In this document: positions 7,920-14,899 of the stretch, piece by piece | Layout of the letters: each line of letters opens with the position of its first letter | Position numbering within the stretch: the stretch's first letter is position 1 | Assembly: GCA_046757565.1 (NCBI GenBank) | Contig: JBHHYN010000038.1 | Coordinates: 1-21,271, forward strand | Reading direction: 5' to 3' | Source: JBHHYN01 sp046757565 | GTDB lineage: Bacteria > Pseudomonadota > Gammaproteobacteria > Eutrophobiales > Eutrophobiaceae | Length of the DNA stretch: 21,271 nt | The notes under the pieces: model-generated | What the model was told of the DNA's origin: nothing | The model's database searches: none | The model's input: the letters and a program-made list of their open reading frames with translations, nothing else | Made by a program: the position numbers and the translations under genes

Positions 7920-9164
7920 TCAGTGGCTTGCGGCTGTCGCGCCGGCTTCGTTCACCTGCTCGAAGCGGTAGAAACGCTCCAGTTCGAACGGACGTATGAG
8001 TTCCGGAACCCGGCCGGTCGCCACAAGCTCCGCCATTGTTGCGCCGCAAATCGGGGTTGCCTTGAATCCCCATGTTCCCCAGCCGGCATCGAGGTAATAA
8101 TTATCAACCGGGCTCAAGCCCATAATCGGGCTGTAGTCGGGCGTCATGTCGGTGATTCCGGCCCATTGACGCAGCACACGCGCCCGGGAGAGAAAAGGGA
8201 AAAGTTCAATAACCGCTGCGGCCAGGAACTCTTTCTGCTCCAGCGTGACGCGGGTACTGTATAGCGGGTATGGGTCGGAGCCGCCGCCGATTACAAATTC
8301 GCCGCGTGAGGTCTGATGCAGATAAACATGCAGCTGGGGCGAGCTGACATGCGGTGTTAACAGCGGCTTGTATGCCTGAGTCACCATGGCCTGCAATGGA
8401 AACGAATGAATGGGTAACCGAATACCCGCTTTCATTCCAACCACCGAACTGGAACCGGCCACCGCCTGGACGGCGCAACCGCATTCGACGCGGCCGCGAC
8501 TGGTGTTGACCGCCTTGACCCTGCCCCGCGTGACCTCGATATCCTGAACTTCGGTCAACTGGTGCAGTTCGACGCCGCGCCGGCAGGCGCCCTTGGCATA
8601 ACCCCACGCCACTGCATCGTGACGGGCAGTCGCACCGTCGGCGTGCCATAACCCGGCGATGATCGGAAATCGCGTGTCTTCGGACAGGTTGAGATTAGGA
8701 ACCAGCTCTTCGATTGTCCGGCGGTCAATCACTTCTGAACGCACGCCGAAGTGGCGATTGACCTCAGCACGCCATCGAAAGCTCCGAATGGCGGCGTCAT
8801 TGTGGGCCAGGGTGAGTTGACCCCGGTTCTCCATCATTACGTTGAATCCGAGTTCGTTACTCAAGTTCTGAAACAGCTTGACCGATTCACGGTAAAAAAT
8901 GACGCTTTCCGGGGTCAGGTAGTTTGAGCGGATCACGGCGGTATTCCTGGCTGTGTTGCCGCCCCCCAGATAGCCTTTATCGAGCACGGCGATATTGCTT
9001 ACGCCGTGGCGCTTTGCGAGATAATAAGCAATGCTGACTCCGTGGCCGCCGGCGCCGATTATTACCACATCGTAGTGCTTCTTGAGATCCGTGATTGCCG
9101 GCGTAAAATGGTGCTTCGCGGGATAGGCTGTACGCAGCCCGTATTTAAGTAGTCCAAACGGCAT
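7920..9164 (-). CDS. soxB: Sarcosine oxidase beta subunit-like protein
   Basis: This is the catalytic flavin subunit of heterotetrameric sarcosine oxidase (414 residues; family about 405). It oxidises the N-methyl group at an FAD site and passes electrons to a covalently bound FMN. The N-terminal YDVVIIGAGGHGVSIAYYLA (31-50) is the FAD-binding Rossmann motif, followed by GYLGGGNTARNTAVIRSNYL, highly typical of this subunit. TARHDAVAWGYA at 179-190 contains H182, which aligns with the histidine that carries FMN in the characterised enzyme. The C-terminal flavin segment is DAGWGTWGFKATPICG. It is the first gene of the operon, transcribed away from the BHMT-like gene with about 500 bases between them. 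The ATG at 9164 gives the usual N-terminal extension before the Rossmann fold. All expected cofactor motifs are present, so this subunit is probably active. Confidence 0.94.
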   Translation of the reverse strand: MPFGLLKYGLRTAYPAKHHFTPAITDLKKHYDVVIIGAGGHGVSIAYYLAKRHGVSNIAVLDKGYLGGGNTARNTAVIRSNYLTPESVIFYRESVKLFQNLSNELGFNVMMENRGQLTLAHNDAAIRSFRWRAEVNRHFGVRSEVIDRRTIEELVPNLNLSEDTRFPIIAGLWHADGATARHDAVAWGYAKGACRRGVELHQLTEVQDIEVTRGRVKAVNTSRGRVECGCAVQAVAGSSSVVGMKAGIRLPIHSFPLQAMVTQAYKPLLTPHVSSPQLHVYLHQTSRGEFVIGGGSDPYPLYSTRVTLEQKEFLAAAVIELFPFLSRARVLRQWAGITDMTPDYSPIMGLSPVDNYYLDAGWGTWGFKATPICGATMAELVATGRVPELIRPFELERFYRFEQVNEAGATAASH

Positions 9165-9663
9165 GTGTTTTTCTTAAAATACTGTTGATAAATACATCAC
9201 CATCCAAATTATGCTCCGCCCGTGCGATTTGTTTTCGCCCTTAACTGACTCGATGCCGGACAGCAGGGACAGCCGGTATGCACTGAACGGTTTGCTCCAC
9301 GGCAGGTTTACCTCCCGCAACTTTCCGCCGCCGGAATAGTGAATAACTTATTGCGAATATTGAAAAAAAACAATTAATATGGCCCGCCATTAGAAAGATT
9401 TATCCAAATGCGAAAAGCTGCTAATAGCCGCCGCATGGCCCAAGTGAAGAGACACGATATGCTGGTCTGTTGCATCGTAAATCACTGCCCGGGTCCCATC
9501 TGTCACGAGCCGGCTGAATTTCAACACTGAAAATGGACAGCATAATGTCTCATTTGGACTAAACAGGGACGTCTTGAGGCAAATCAATGGTGATAGCAGT
9601 TGTTAGAATTCCAAGTAGAATACCGATGATCCGGTAACTTGCCGATAAGAGGTTTATATTAAG
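9165..9663. other. Divergent intergenic control region, soxB / BHMT-like gene
   Basis: This 499-base region must hold the promoters of both the leftward operon and the rightward methyltransferase gene. It includes an A-tract (A8 near 9361-9369) within an AT-rich core, and a direct repeat GGACAGC-A-GGGACAGC near 9257-9272. TAGAAT hexamers at 9604-9609 and 9617-9622 could serve as -10 elements for the rightward gene, without a good -35. A 65-codon minus-strand frame (9390-9587) shows no recognisable protein character. I could not define a binding site for the nearby regulator. Confidence 0.5.
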
Positions 9664-10725
9664 GTGAAGACTTTACCTAAGACCAGAAGCTTATTGCAAC
9701 GTTTGGAGGAAGGTGCGGCTATCTGTGCCGAGGGCTATCTGTTTGAGCTTGAGAGACGCGGATATTTGCAGGCCGGGGCTTTCGTGCCTGAAGTGGTTCT
9801 GGAACACCCTGAGGTGGTGGCGGCACTGCACCGGGAGTTCGTTAGGGCCGGCTCGGATGTGATAGAGGCGTTTACGTATTATGCCCACCGGGGAAAGATG
9901 CAGCTCATCGGAAAAGAGGAGTTGTTGGAGCCGCTTCAGAAAAATGCTCTGGAGACTGCAAAATCCGTCGCCGCCGAGGCAGAGGGTGAACGGCCCCTTG
10001 TTGCCGGAAATATCTGCAATACAAATGTGTGGGATCCTTCAGACAGGGCAACCGATGCTCAGGTGAGCGCCATGTTCGACGAACAGGTTGCCTGGGCCTT
10101 CGACGCGAACGTGGATTTTATGATTGCGGAAACGCTTTCCTTTTTCGGGGAGGCGAAGCTCGCTCTTGAATCCATCAAGCGGGCCGGTTTGACGGCGGTG
10201 GTGACCTTTGCCCATCATCTAGGGGAGAGCTTGCGTGACGGGATACCGCTGGACGAAGCGGCAAAACAGTTGGAGCAGGCCGGGGCTGACGTGATTGGAG
10301 TGAACTGTATCCGGGGGCCGGATACAATGCTGCCGGATATTACTATCATCCGAAAAGCAGTGTCCTGCCATGTGGCTGCATTACCGGTACCCTACCGTAC
10401 CACTGAGTTGCAGCCGACGTTTCAGTCTATCCGGGATCCGGACTGTAGCTGTCTGCCGGATGATCGCCCGTTCCCTACGGCATTGGATCCGTTTACGTGC
10501 AACCGATACGAGATGGCGGCGTTCGCGCGGAAGGCTTTGGATATGGATGTCAGGTACCTGGGTGTTTGCTGCGGGGCCGGCCCGCACCATATCCGATCGA
10601 TCGCAGAAGAACTGGAGCGCATGCCGCCTGCGAGTAAATATTCGCCGGATATGTCCAAACATTACGCCCTGGGCATGGATCCCAGGCTGAAGCAACACAA
10701 TAGAGATTTCGCGAAAAAGCTGTGA
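9664..10725 (+). CDS. Betaine-homocysteine S-methyltransferase-like protein
   Basis: This zinc-dependent homocysteine S-methyltransferase (353 residues) probably moves a methyl group from an onium or amine donor to homocysteine, forming methionine. It resembles human BHMT along most of its length: LFELERRGYLQAG, HREFVRAGSDVIEAFTYYA, GVNC with zinc ligand C215, GVCCG with zinc ligands C302 and C303, and PPASKYSPDMSKHYALGMDP near the end. The acid corresponding to human Glu159 is E156. Residues differing from human BHMT are the GDGG motif (here CAEG, 21-24), the Trp44 position (F40) and the Tyr160 position (T157). The GTG start at 9664 is supported by AAGAGG 11 bases upstream (9647-9652). It is divergent from the sarcosine-oxidase operon and convergent with a GbdR-like regulator, which supports a role in catabolism of glycine betaine or a similar compound. 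S-methylmethionine or another methyl donor cannot be excluded. Confidence 0.85.
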   Translation: MKTLPKTRSLLQRLEEGAAICAEGYLFELERRGYLQAGAFVPEVVLEHPEVVAALHREFVRAGSDVIEAFTYYAHRGKMQLIGKEELLEPLQKNALETAKSVAAEAEGERPLVAGNICNTNVWDPSDRATDAQVSAMFDEQVAWAFDANVDFMIAETLSFFGEAKLALESIKRAGLTAVVTFAHHLGESLRDGIPLDEAAKQLEQAGADVIGVNCIRGPDTMLPDITIIRKAVSCHVAALPVPYRTTELQPTFQSIRDPDCSCLPDDRPFPTALDPFTCNRYEMAAFARKALDMDVRYLGVCCGAGPHHIRSIAEELERMPPASKYSPDMSKHYALGMDPRLKQHNRDFAKKL

Positions 10726-10727
10726 GC

Positions 10728-10771
10728 AGGAAACTCTGATTAATTCATCCTTGAATTAATCAGAGTTTCCT
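10728..10771. terminator. Perfect 20-bp stem hairpin between convergent genes
   Basis: The left arm at 10728-10747 and right arm at 10752-10771 are perfect inverse complements (20 bp) with a 4-base loop, TCCT. It starts two bases after the stop of the BHMT-like gene and ends 8 bases before the stop of the convergent regulator gene, so a bidirectional terminator is the natural reading. Neither side is followed by a T-run, so it is not a classical intrinsic terminator; it could also protect the 3' ends of both mRNAs. Confidence 0.7.
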
Positions 10772-10778
10772 AAAGTGG

Positions 10779-11747
10779 TTACACGGACTTCAGTCTATAA
10801 CGCTCATGGGATGGTGTATTCCCGAAAAGTTCTTTATAACAACGCGTGAAATGAGATTGTGATTGGAATCCTGTCGCGACGGCAGTATCATGAATCGACA
10901 GGTTTGTTTGTTGTATCAGTTGACGCGCACGACGTAAGCGCATTTCCAGATAATAACTGCGCGGCGTGTGGTTGCGATGTTTAAGGAACAGACGCTCGAG
11001 CTGTCGCAATGTCAGGCTGACTTTTTGCGCCAGCTCTGTGGGGCTCAATGGATTTTCTATGTTATCACCCATGAGACGAATCACATCGGCAAGTTTGGGT
11101 GAACGCCTGCGCATCAATTGATCTTCTATACTTTGCTGAAAGTCAGAGGGGGCCCGGATACGATCATGAATAAACTGTTCCGCTACGGCACAGGTGAGAT
11201 CTTCGCCGTGGTTTTTCATGACCCAGTGAAGCATCAGGTCGAGTGAAGATGTACCTCCCGCCGCCGTCAGACGATTACGGTCTATTTCGAAAAGACCACC
11301 GGTCAAGCGGGCATTAAAATACGTTTCACGAAAGCTTTGCTCATTTTCCCAGTGAATCGTGCAACGGTAACCATTAAGCAAACCTGCACGCGCCAATATT
11401 TCCGCGCCTGTGCTTAAGGCGCCCAGTTGAACGCCATTGTTCGCCAGCTTTTTCAACCATCCGAGTACTTCCGGTGTCGCCAAACTTGAAACATCGATGC
11501 CGGAACAAACCATCACAAGATCAAAATCCATTTCATTTGTTGATATAACCTTATCGGAATTAATAATGACATCATTTGCTGCTTTAATCGAATGACCTCT
11601 CTCCGACAGAATCGTCCATTTGAATAGATACTTTCCGGTGATTCTATTAGCCGCACGCAGCGGCTCAATTGCTGCACCGAAAGCGATAAGTGGAAATTTC
11701 GGTAAAAGAAGAAAACCTACGTGGCGGCTTTCAGACTCCTTATTCAT
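10779..11747 (-). CDS. GlxA-family (AraC-type) transcriptional regulator, GbdR-like
   Basis: This regulator of 322 residues has an N-terminal DJ-1/PfpI (glutamine-amidotransferase-like) ligand domain at about 9-190 and a C-terminal AraC double helix-turn-helix at about 212-318 (LAQKVSLTLRQLERLFLKH, then IHDTAVATGFQSQSHFTRCYKELFG). The amidotransferase nucleophile position reads ALSTGAEILARAG, without cysteine, so the domain senses rather than catalyses. Known members of this architecture include GbdR, SouR and CdhR of Pseudomonas, which respond to glycine betaine/dimethylglycine, sarcosine and carnitine. It converges on the BHMT-like gene and stands one gene from the sarcosine-oxidase operon, so control of these genes is likely. 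The palindromes at 11769-11796 suggest autoregulation. The exact ligand is not visible in the sequence. Confidence 0.9.
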   Translation of the reverse strand: MNKESESRHVGFLLLPKFPLIAFGAAIEPLRAANRITGKYLFKWTILSERGHSIKAANDVIINSDKVISTNEMDFDLVMVCSGIDVSSLATPEVLGWLKKLANNGVQLGALSTGAEILARAGLLNGYRCTIHWENEQSFRETYFNARLTGGLFEIDRNRLTAAGGTSSLDLMLHWVMKNHGEDLTCAVAEQFIHDRIRAPSDFQQSIEDQLMRRRSPKLADVIRLMGDNIENPLSPTELAQKVSLTLRQLERLFLKHRNHTPRSYYLEMRLRRARQLIQQTNLSIHDTAVATGFQSQSHFTRCYKELFGNTPSHERYRLKSV

Positions 11748-11768
11748 CGGTGTTTACCGCGCTGTTTT

Positions 11769-11796
11769 CATATGGAACATATGTCTATAGTATAGA
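11769..11796 (-). promoter_or_regulatory. Palindromic operator-like block upstream of the GlxA-type regulator
   Basis: Two abutting dyads lie 22-49 bases before the regulator's start: CATATG-GAA-CATATG at 11769-11783 and the perfect palindrome TCTATA-G-TATAGA at 11784-11796. Read on the minus strand the second contains TATACT, a good -10 hexamer, with no recognisable -35 at the right distance. This arrangement fits an autoregulated or activator-dependent promoter. No binding data can be inferred. Confidence 0.4.
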
Positions 11797-11807
11797 TTAC
11801 GGGTATA

Positions 11808-12042
11808 ACGAGCCGAGCCTATACCGAAGCCCTCCGGCACCACTGTCCCGTCGTCGACCGTTTCCATGCGGTCAAAGCGCTGAACTTGGCTATCGACGAG
11901 GTGCGCAAGGAACGGTGGCGCCGCCTGGATACGGACACTCTGACATGGGTCGAAACTTCCATGAAACACCTATCATCATTAATCATTGGCTGGGAAATCC
12001 GTATAGCCAAAGAATTATACAAAAAAACCGAGGGCCCTTAAT
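11808..12042 (+). pseudogene. ISL3-like transposase remnant
   Basis: A frame open through this stretch to a TAA at 12040-12042 encodes SRAYTEALRHHCP, then VVDRFHAVKALNLAIDEVRK and ERWRRLD (about 11811-11930). The VVDRFH-V/A-K-x-LN-x-A-x-DEVR pattern is typical of the DDE domain of ISL3-family transposases. A few residues seem to be missing between HHCP and VVDRFH. There is no start codon context, no rest of the transposase and no visible terminal repeats, so this is a fragment of about 40 recognisable residues. The portion after about 11930 is not recognisable. The assignment is by eye. Confidence 0.4.
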
Positions 12043-12329
12043 TTATCCGTAAACGATCTATTTTTTAACTATTTCAAGCTGTTATGAGTGTCAGGACAGA
12101 CACTGGCTAATGATTTTCGCGAGTAACGTTGCTGCGTTAAAACTGCTCGGTAAATTATCATAGGAACTTATGCAGACAATCAGTTTTGCTAATGTTCTTG
12201 ACCTATGACGACAATAGTTTAGTTTCTCTCAAATATTAATGAATGACTCGTTCGAAATTGTGTGTCGGCAGCACGACAAAAGGCAAACGACGGGGCACGA
12301 CGATCAGGTGATGAAAGAGGGGAAGACGC
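12043..12329. other. Leader region of the TonB-dependent receptor gene
   Basis: This is non-coding. Two dyads with the same 6-base spacer are visible: AGTGTC-N6-GACACT at 12087-12104 and TAACG-N6-CGTTA at 12124-12139. They could be repressor or activator sites for the receptor gene, whose start lies about 190-240 bases downstream. A TTGACC lies near 12200, without a good -10 at standard spacing. The ribosome site AGAGGGG is at 12316-12322. Confidence 0.4.
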
Positions 12330-14783
12330 ATGTCCAGAAAGCACATACATAGCAAGAGTCGTCTGAGTCAGGCGATCACGTTGGCGATAGCGTCGGGTAT
12401 TCTGGGTGCCGGAAGTAATGCATTGGCGCAGAAAGGCGGTGCACGCATACTTGAGGAGGTAATTGTTACGGCAACCAAGCGCGCCGAGAACTTGCAGGAC
12501 ATTCCGGTAACGGTGCAGGCGCTGACTGCAGAGACGCTGGATAATCAGGACATCAACAATTTCACTGACTACATCCAGAAATTGCCTAACGTAAATTTCG
12601 CCGGTCGCGGGCCTGGTCAGAACGATGTATTTATTCGCGGTATGGCCGTCGGCAGAGGCAGTCTGTTCCAGTCCGGCGGTATTGGCGCCGGCCCTACCGT
12701 GGCTTTCTATGTGGACGAAGCGCCGTTGACCTCTTCCGGTCGAAACCTGGACATGTACGTTACCGACATCAAACGCCTGGAAGTACTACCCGGACCTCAG
12801 GGCACGCTGTACGGCTCCAGTTCTATGGCCGGTACGTATCGACTGGTCACCAATCAGCCGGATCTGAGCGAATTTGACGCCAAAATTGAACTCACGGGTG
12901 CATTTACCGAAGGGGGCGAAGCAAGTTGGGGTGTGGAAGGCTTTGTCAATATTCCGATTATCGAAGACAGATTAGCGGTACGTCTCGTTGGCTACAACAG
13001 CGAGCAAGGCGGCTATATTGACAATGTTCCCGGCACTCGCGATTTCAGCTTTAACGCGGATATTATAAGTGGTGCTAAAACGCTGGCTCCCGGCGCTGTA
13101 TTGCGCCAAGCCAGTAATGACAGCTTGGTCGAAGATGATATTAACGAAACCCAATACGTTGGGGGTCGCATCGAAGCCAAGCTGATCATCAACGATAACT
13201 GGGATCTGACTGCGGGCTTTATCACCCAGGATTTACATATTGACGGTGTGTTCGACTTTTCGCCGGATGTGGGCGATCTGAAGGTGCAACGCTTCAATGA
13301 TGACTTTCTTGACGACGAATTCGACCAGGCGCACTGGGTTCTGAACGGGCGAATTGAGGCGGTGCCGCTGGTGGGCGCGCTCGATATAGTCTACGCCGGC
13401 TCTTATCTGCATCGTGAAGTTGAGCAGCTCATTGACTACGTGGGCGGCAACAGTTTAGGTTTTTCTACGTTTTACAATTGTGCCTACAATGCTGCTGGTG
13501 AGATTACGCTGTGCGCCGCGCCGGATGCGAGATTCCGTGGGTTTCAGGACTCTAACGACGTGCAGCACGAACTCCGCATCTCTACGGACCCCGCTAAACC
13601 TCTGCGTTTCATAGGTGGTGTCTGGTACGCGAAGTCCCACGCTGGTGTTTCTCAGGAGTGGGAATACCATTCTCCCCAGTTACCCGGTATCGATTTTGCT
13701 CCCAATGCACCTCTTTCCACGCAGGCAAGTTTTTTTAATCCCAATACCCGCGATCCGGAAGTCGCTTTCTTTAACGATCTTGTTCCTCACTCAGACCAGA
13801 TAGCCGGCTTCGGTGAACTGACCTACGATTTAGGCCACGCATGGGGTGCCCTCGAGGGATTAAGCTTTACCGTTGGGCTGCGGTATTTTAACATCAATGT
13901 CGTTCCCAAAGGCTCGGCCAACTTTGCGAGTTCGGGACCTGTTGACACAGACAGTGGTACACTGGTGGATACGCTCGGGAAAGAGAGTGAAGATGACCTT
14001 ATTAAAAAGTTTACTCTGAGCTACACCCCTATCGAGGATCTTCTTCTCTATTTCACCTTTTCCGAGGGCTTCCGACAAGGCGGTTTTAATCGCGGTGGCG
14101 ATGTTTTCAATGCCACAACCGGTGAGTTCGTAGCTCCGGCGTTCTTCACATCAGACTCCGTAAACAACTTCGAGGGGGGCGTGAAAACCACCTTGCTGGA
14201 TGGCCGGCTGCGGTTCAACGGCTCGGGGTACTTTATCGATTGGTCTGATATTCAGATCGATATCTTCGATCCTGCCATCAGCTTTTTGCTGTTTACGGCC
14301 AACTCCGGAGAGGCCGAAATCATCGGCGGCGAGGGTGATTTCACCTTCCTCGTCACGGATAATCTGACTCTGTCAGGGGCCTTCTCTGTTAATTTTACCG
14401 AACTGACCAAGGGGGCTGCCAATCTCGAGCCTGTAGGCAGCGATCTGCCCTTGACACCGAAATTCCAGAGCAACGTGAATCTGCGCTATGATTTTCAGCC
14501 AATTGCCGGAATCGAGCCTTACGCGCAATTTTCCATTCGCTACGCCGGCGATACCTTCACCACACTCCAAACCATTAATAAACAGGATCTTGACTCTTAT
14601 GTCATAGCAGATGCCTCCATCGGGATGAAAATGGATCAATGGAGTTTACGACTGTTTGTCAATAATCTGACCGACAAACGGTCCGAACTTTTTAAAACTA
14701 TCCAGGACGTAGGCGTGACTCCGGCGCGGACGGTCACCTCTCGGCCACGCACGGTGAGCCTAAGACTGTCGTACGATTTCTAG
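12330..14783 (+). CDS. TonB-dependent outer-membrane receptor
   Basis: This is an 817-residue outer-membrane active transporter energised by TonB-ExbBD. A signal peptide ends ...GSNALA near residue 33. A TonB-box-like segment EEVIVTATKRAENLQDIPV is at about 42-60. The plug domain spans about 50-170 (IQKLPNVNFAGRGPGQNDVFIRG, then LEVLPGPQGTLYGSSSMAGTYRLVTNQP), followed by a 22-strand-type barrel ending in the outer-membrane signature RLSYDF. The ATG at 12330 has AGAGGGG 7 bases upstream. Long, Asp/Asn-rich extracellular loops are present. The substrate is unknown; receptors with VTATKRAENLQDIPV belong to a large group, common in aquatic proteobacteria, used for diverse organic ligands. The next gene is a TPR-sulfotransferase, but an inverted-repeat element with terminator character separates the two, so they may not share a transcript. 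Confidence 0.95.
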   Translation: MSRKHIHSKSRLSQAITLAIASGILGAGSNALAQKGGARILEEVIVTATKRAENLQDIPVTVQALTAETLDNQDINNFTDYIQKLPNVNFAGRGPGQNDVFIRGMAVGRGSLFQSGGIGAGPTVAFYVDEAPLTSSGRNLDMYVTDIKRLEVLPGPQGTLYGSSSMAGTYRLVTNQPDLSEFDAKIELTGAFTEGGEASWGVEGFVNIPIIEDRLAVRLVGYNSEQGGYIDNVPGTRDFSFNADIISGAKTLAPGAVLRQASNDSLVEDDINETQYVGGRIEAKLIINDNWDLTAGFITQDLHIDGVFDFSPDVGDLKVQRFNDDFLDDEFDQAHWVLNGRIEAVPLVGALDIVYAGSYLHREVEQLIDYVGGNSLGFSTFYNCAYNAAGEITLCAAPDARFRGFQDSNDVQHELRISTDPAKPLRFIGGVWYAKSHAGVSQEWEYHSPQLPGIDFAPNAPLSTQASFFNPNTRDPEVAFFNDLVPHSDQIAGFGELTYDLGHAWGALEGLSFTVGLRYFNINVVPKGSANFASSGPVDTDSGTLVDTLGKESEDDLIKKFTLSYTPIEDLLLYFTFSEGFRQGGFNRGGDVFNATTGEFVAPAFFTSDSVNNFEGGVKTTLLDGRLRFNGSGYFIDWSDIQIDIFDPAISFLLFTANSGEAEIIGGEGDFTFLVTDNLTLSGAFSVNFTELTKGAANLEPVGSDLPLTPKFQSNVNLRYDFQPIAGIEPYAQFSIRYAGDTFTTLQTINKQDLDSYVIADASIGMKMDQWSLRLFVNNLTDKRSELFKTIQDVGVTPARTVTSRPRTVSLRLSYDF

Positions 14784-14811
14784 AGCAGTGTAGGGCTGTA
14801 TAATTACATTT

Positions 14812-14899
14812 TAAAAAAAGGGGTCGGAGTCAATTTTCCGGGGGATATCGAGTCAGAAACCTCTTTCGCAGAGAAAATTGACTCCGACCCCTTTTTTTA
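14812..14899. repeat. Palindromic element with 27-bp arms and A7/T7 ends, terminator-like
   Basis: The left arm (14812-14838, TAAAAAAAGGGGTCGGAG and on to ATTTTC) and right arm (14873-14899) are perfect inverse complements around a 34-base spacer. A GC-rich stem core flanked by A7 and T7 makes it a potential intrinsic terminator in both directions. Its last base is the A of the ATG of the following gene. From memory, palindromes with this GGGGTCGGAGTCAATTTT core are dispersed through many proteobacterial genomes, often near REP-associated (Y1-type) transposases; none is present here. It is probably a non-autonomous mobile repeat. Confidence 0.85.

Noticed and set aside
9390..9587. 65-codon minus-strand frame in the soxB/BHMT divergent region
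   Set aside because: It has no ribosome site, no similarity I recognise, and lies where both promoters must be.
11690..12052. 120-codon plus-strand frame overlapping the start of the GlxA-type regulator
   Set aside because: It runs out of frame with the transposase-like residues and overlaps the regulator's coding start; composition is not protein-like.
14812..14899. Reading the 27-bp inverted repeat as IS terminal repeats
   Set aside because: The arms enclose only 34 bases with no coding capacity, so it is a miniature palindrome and not an insertion sequence.
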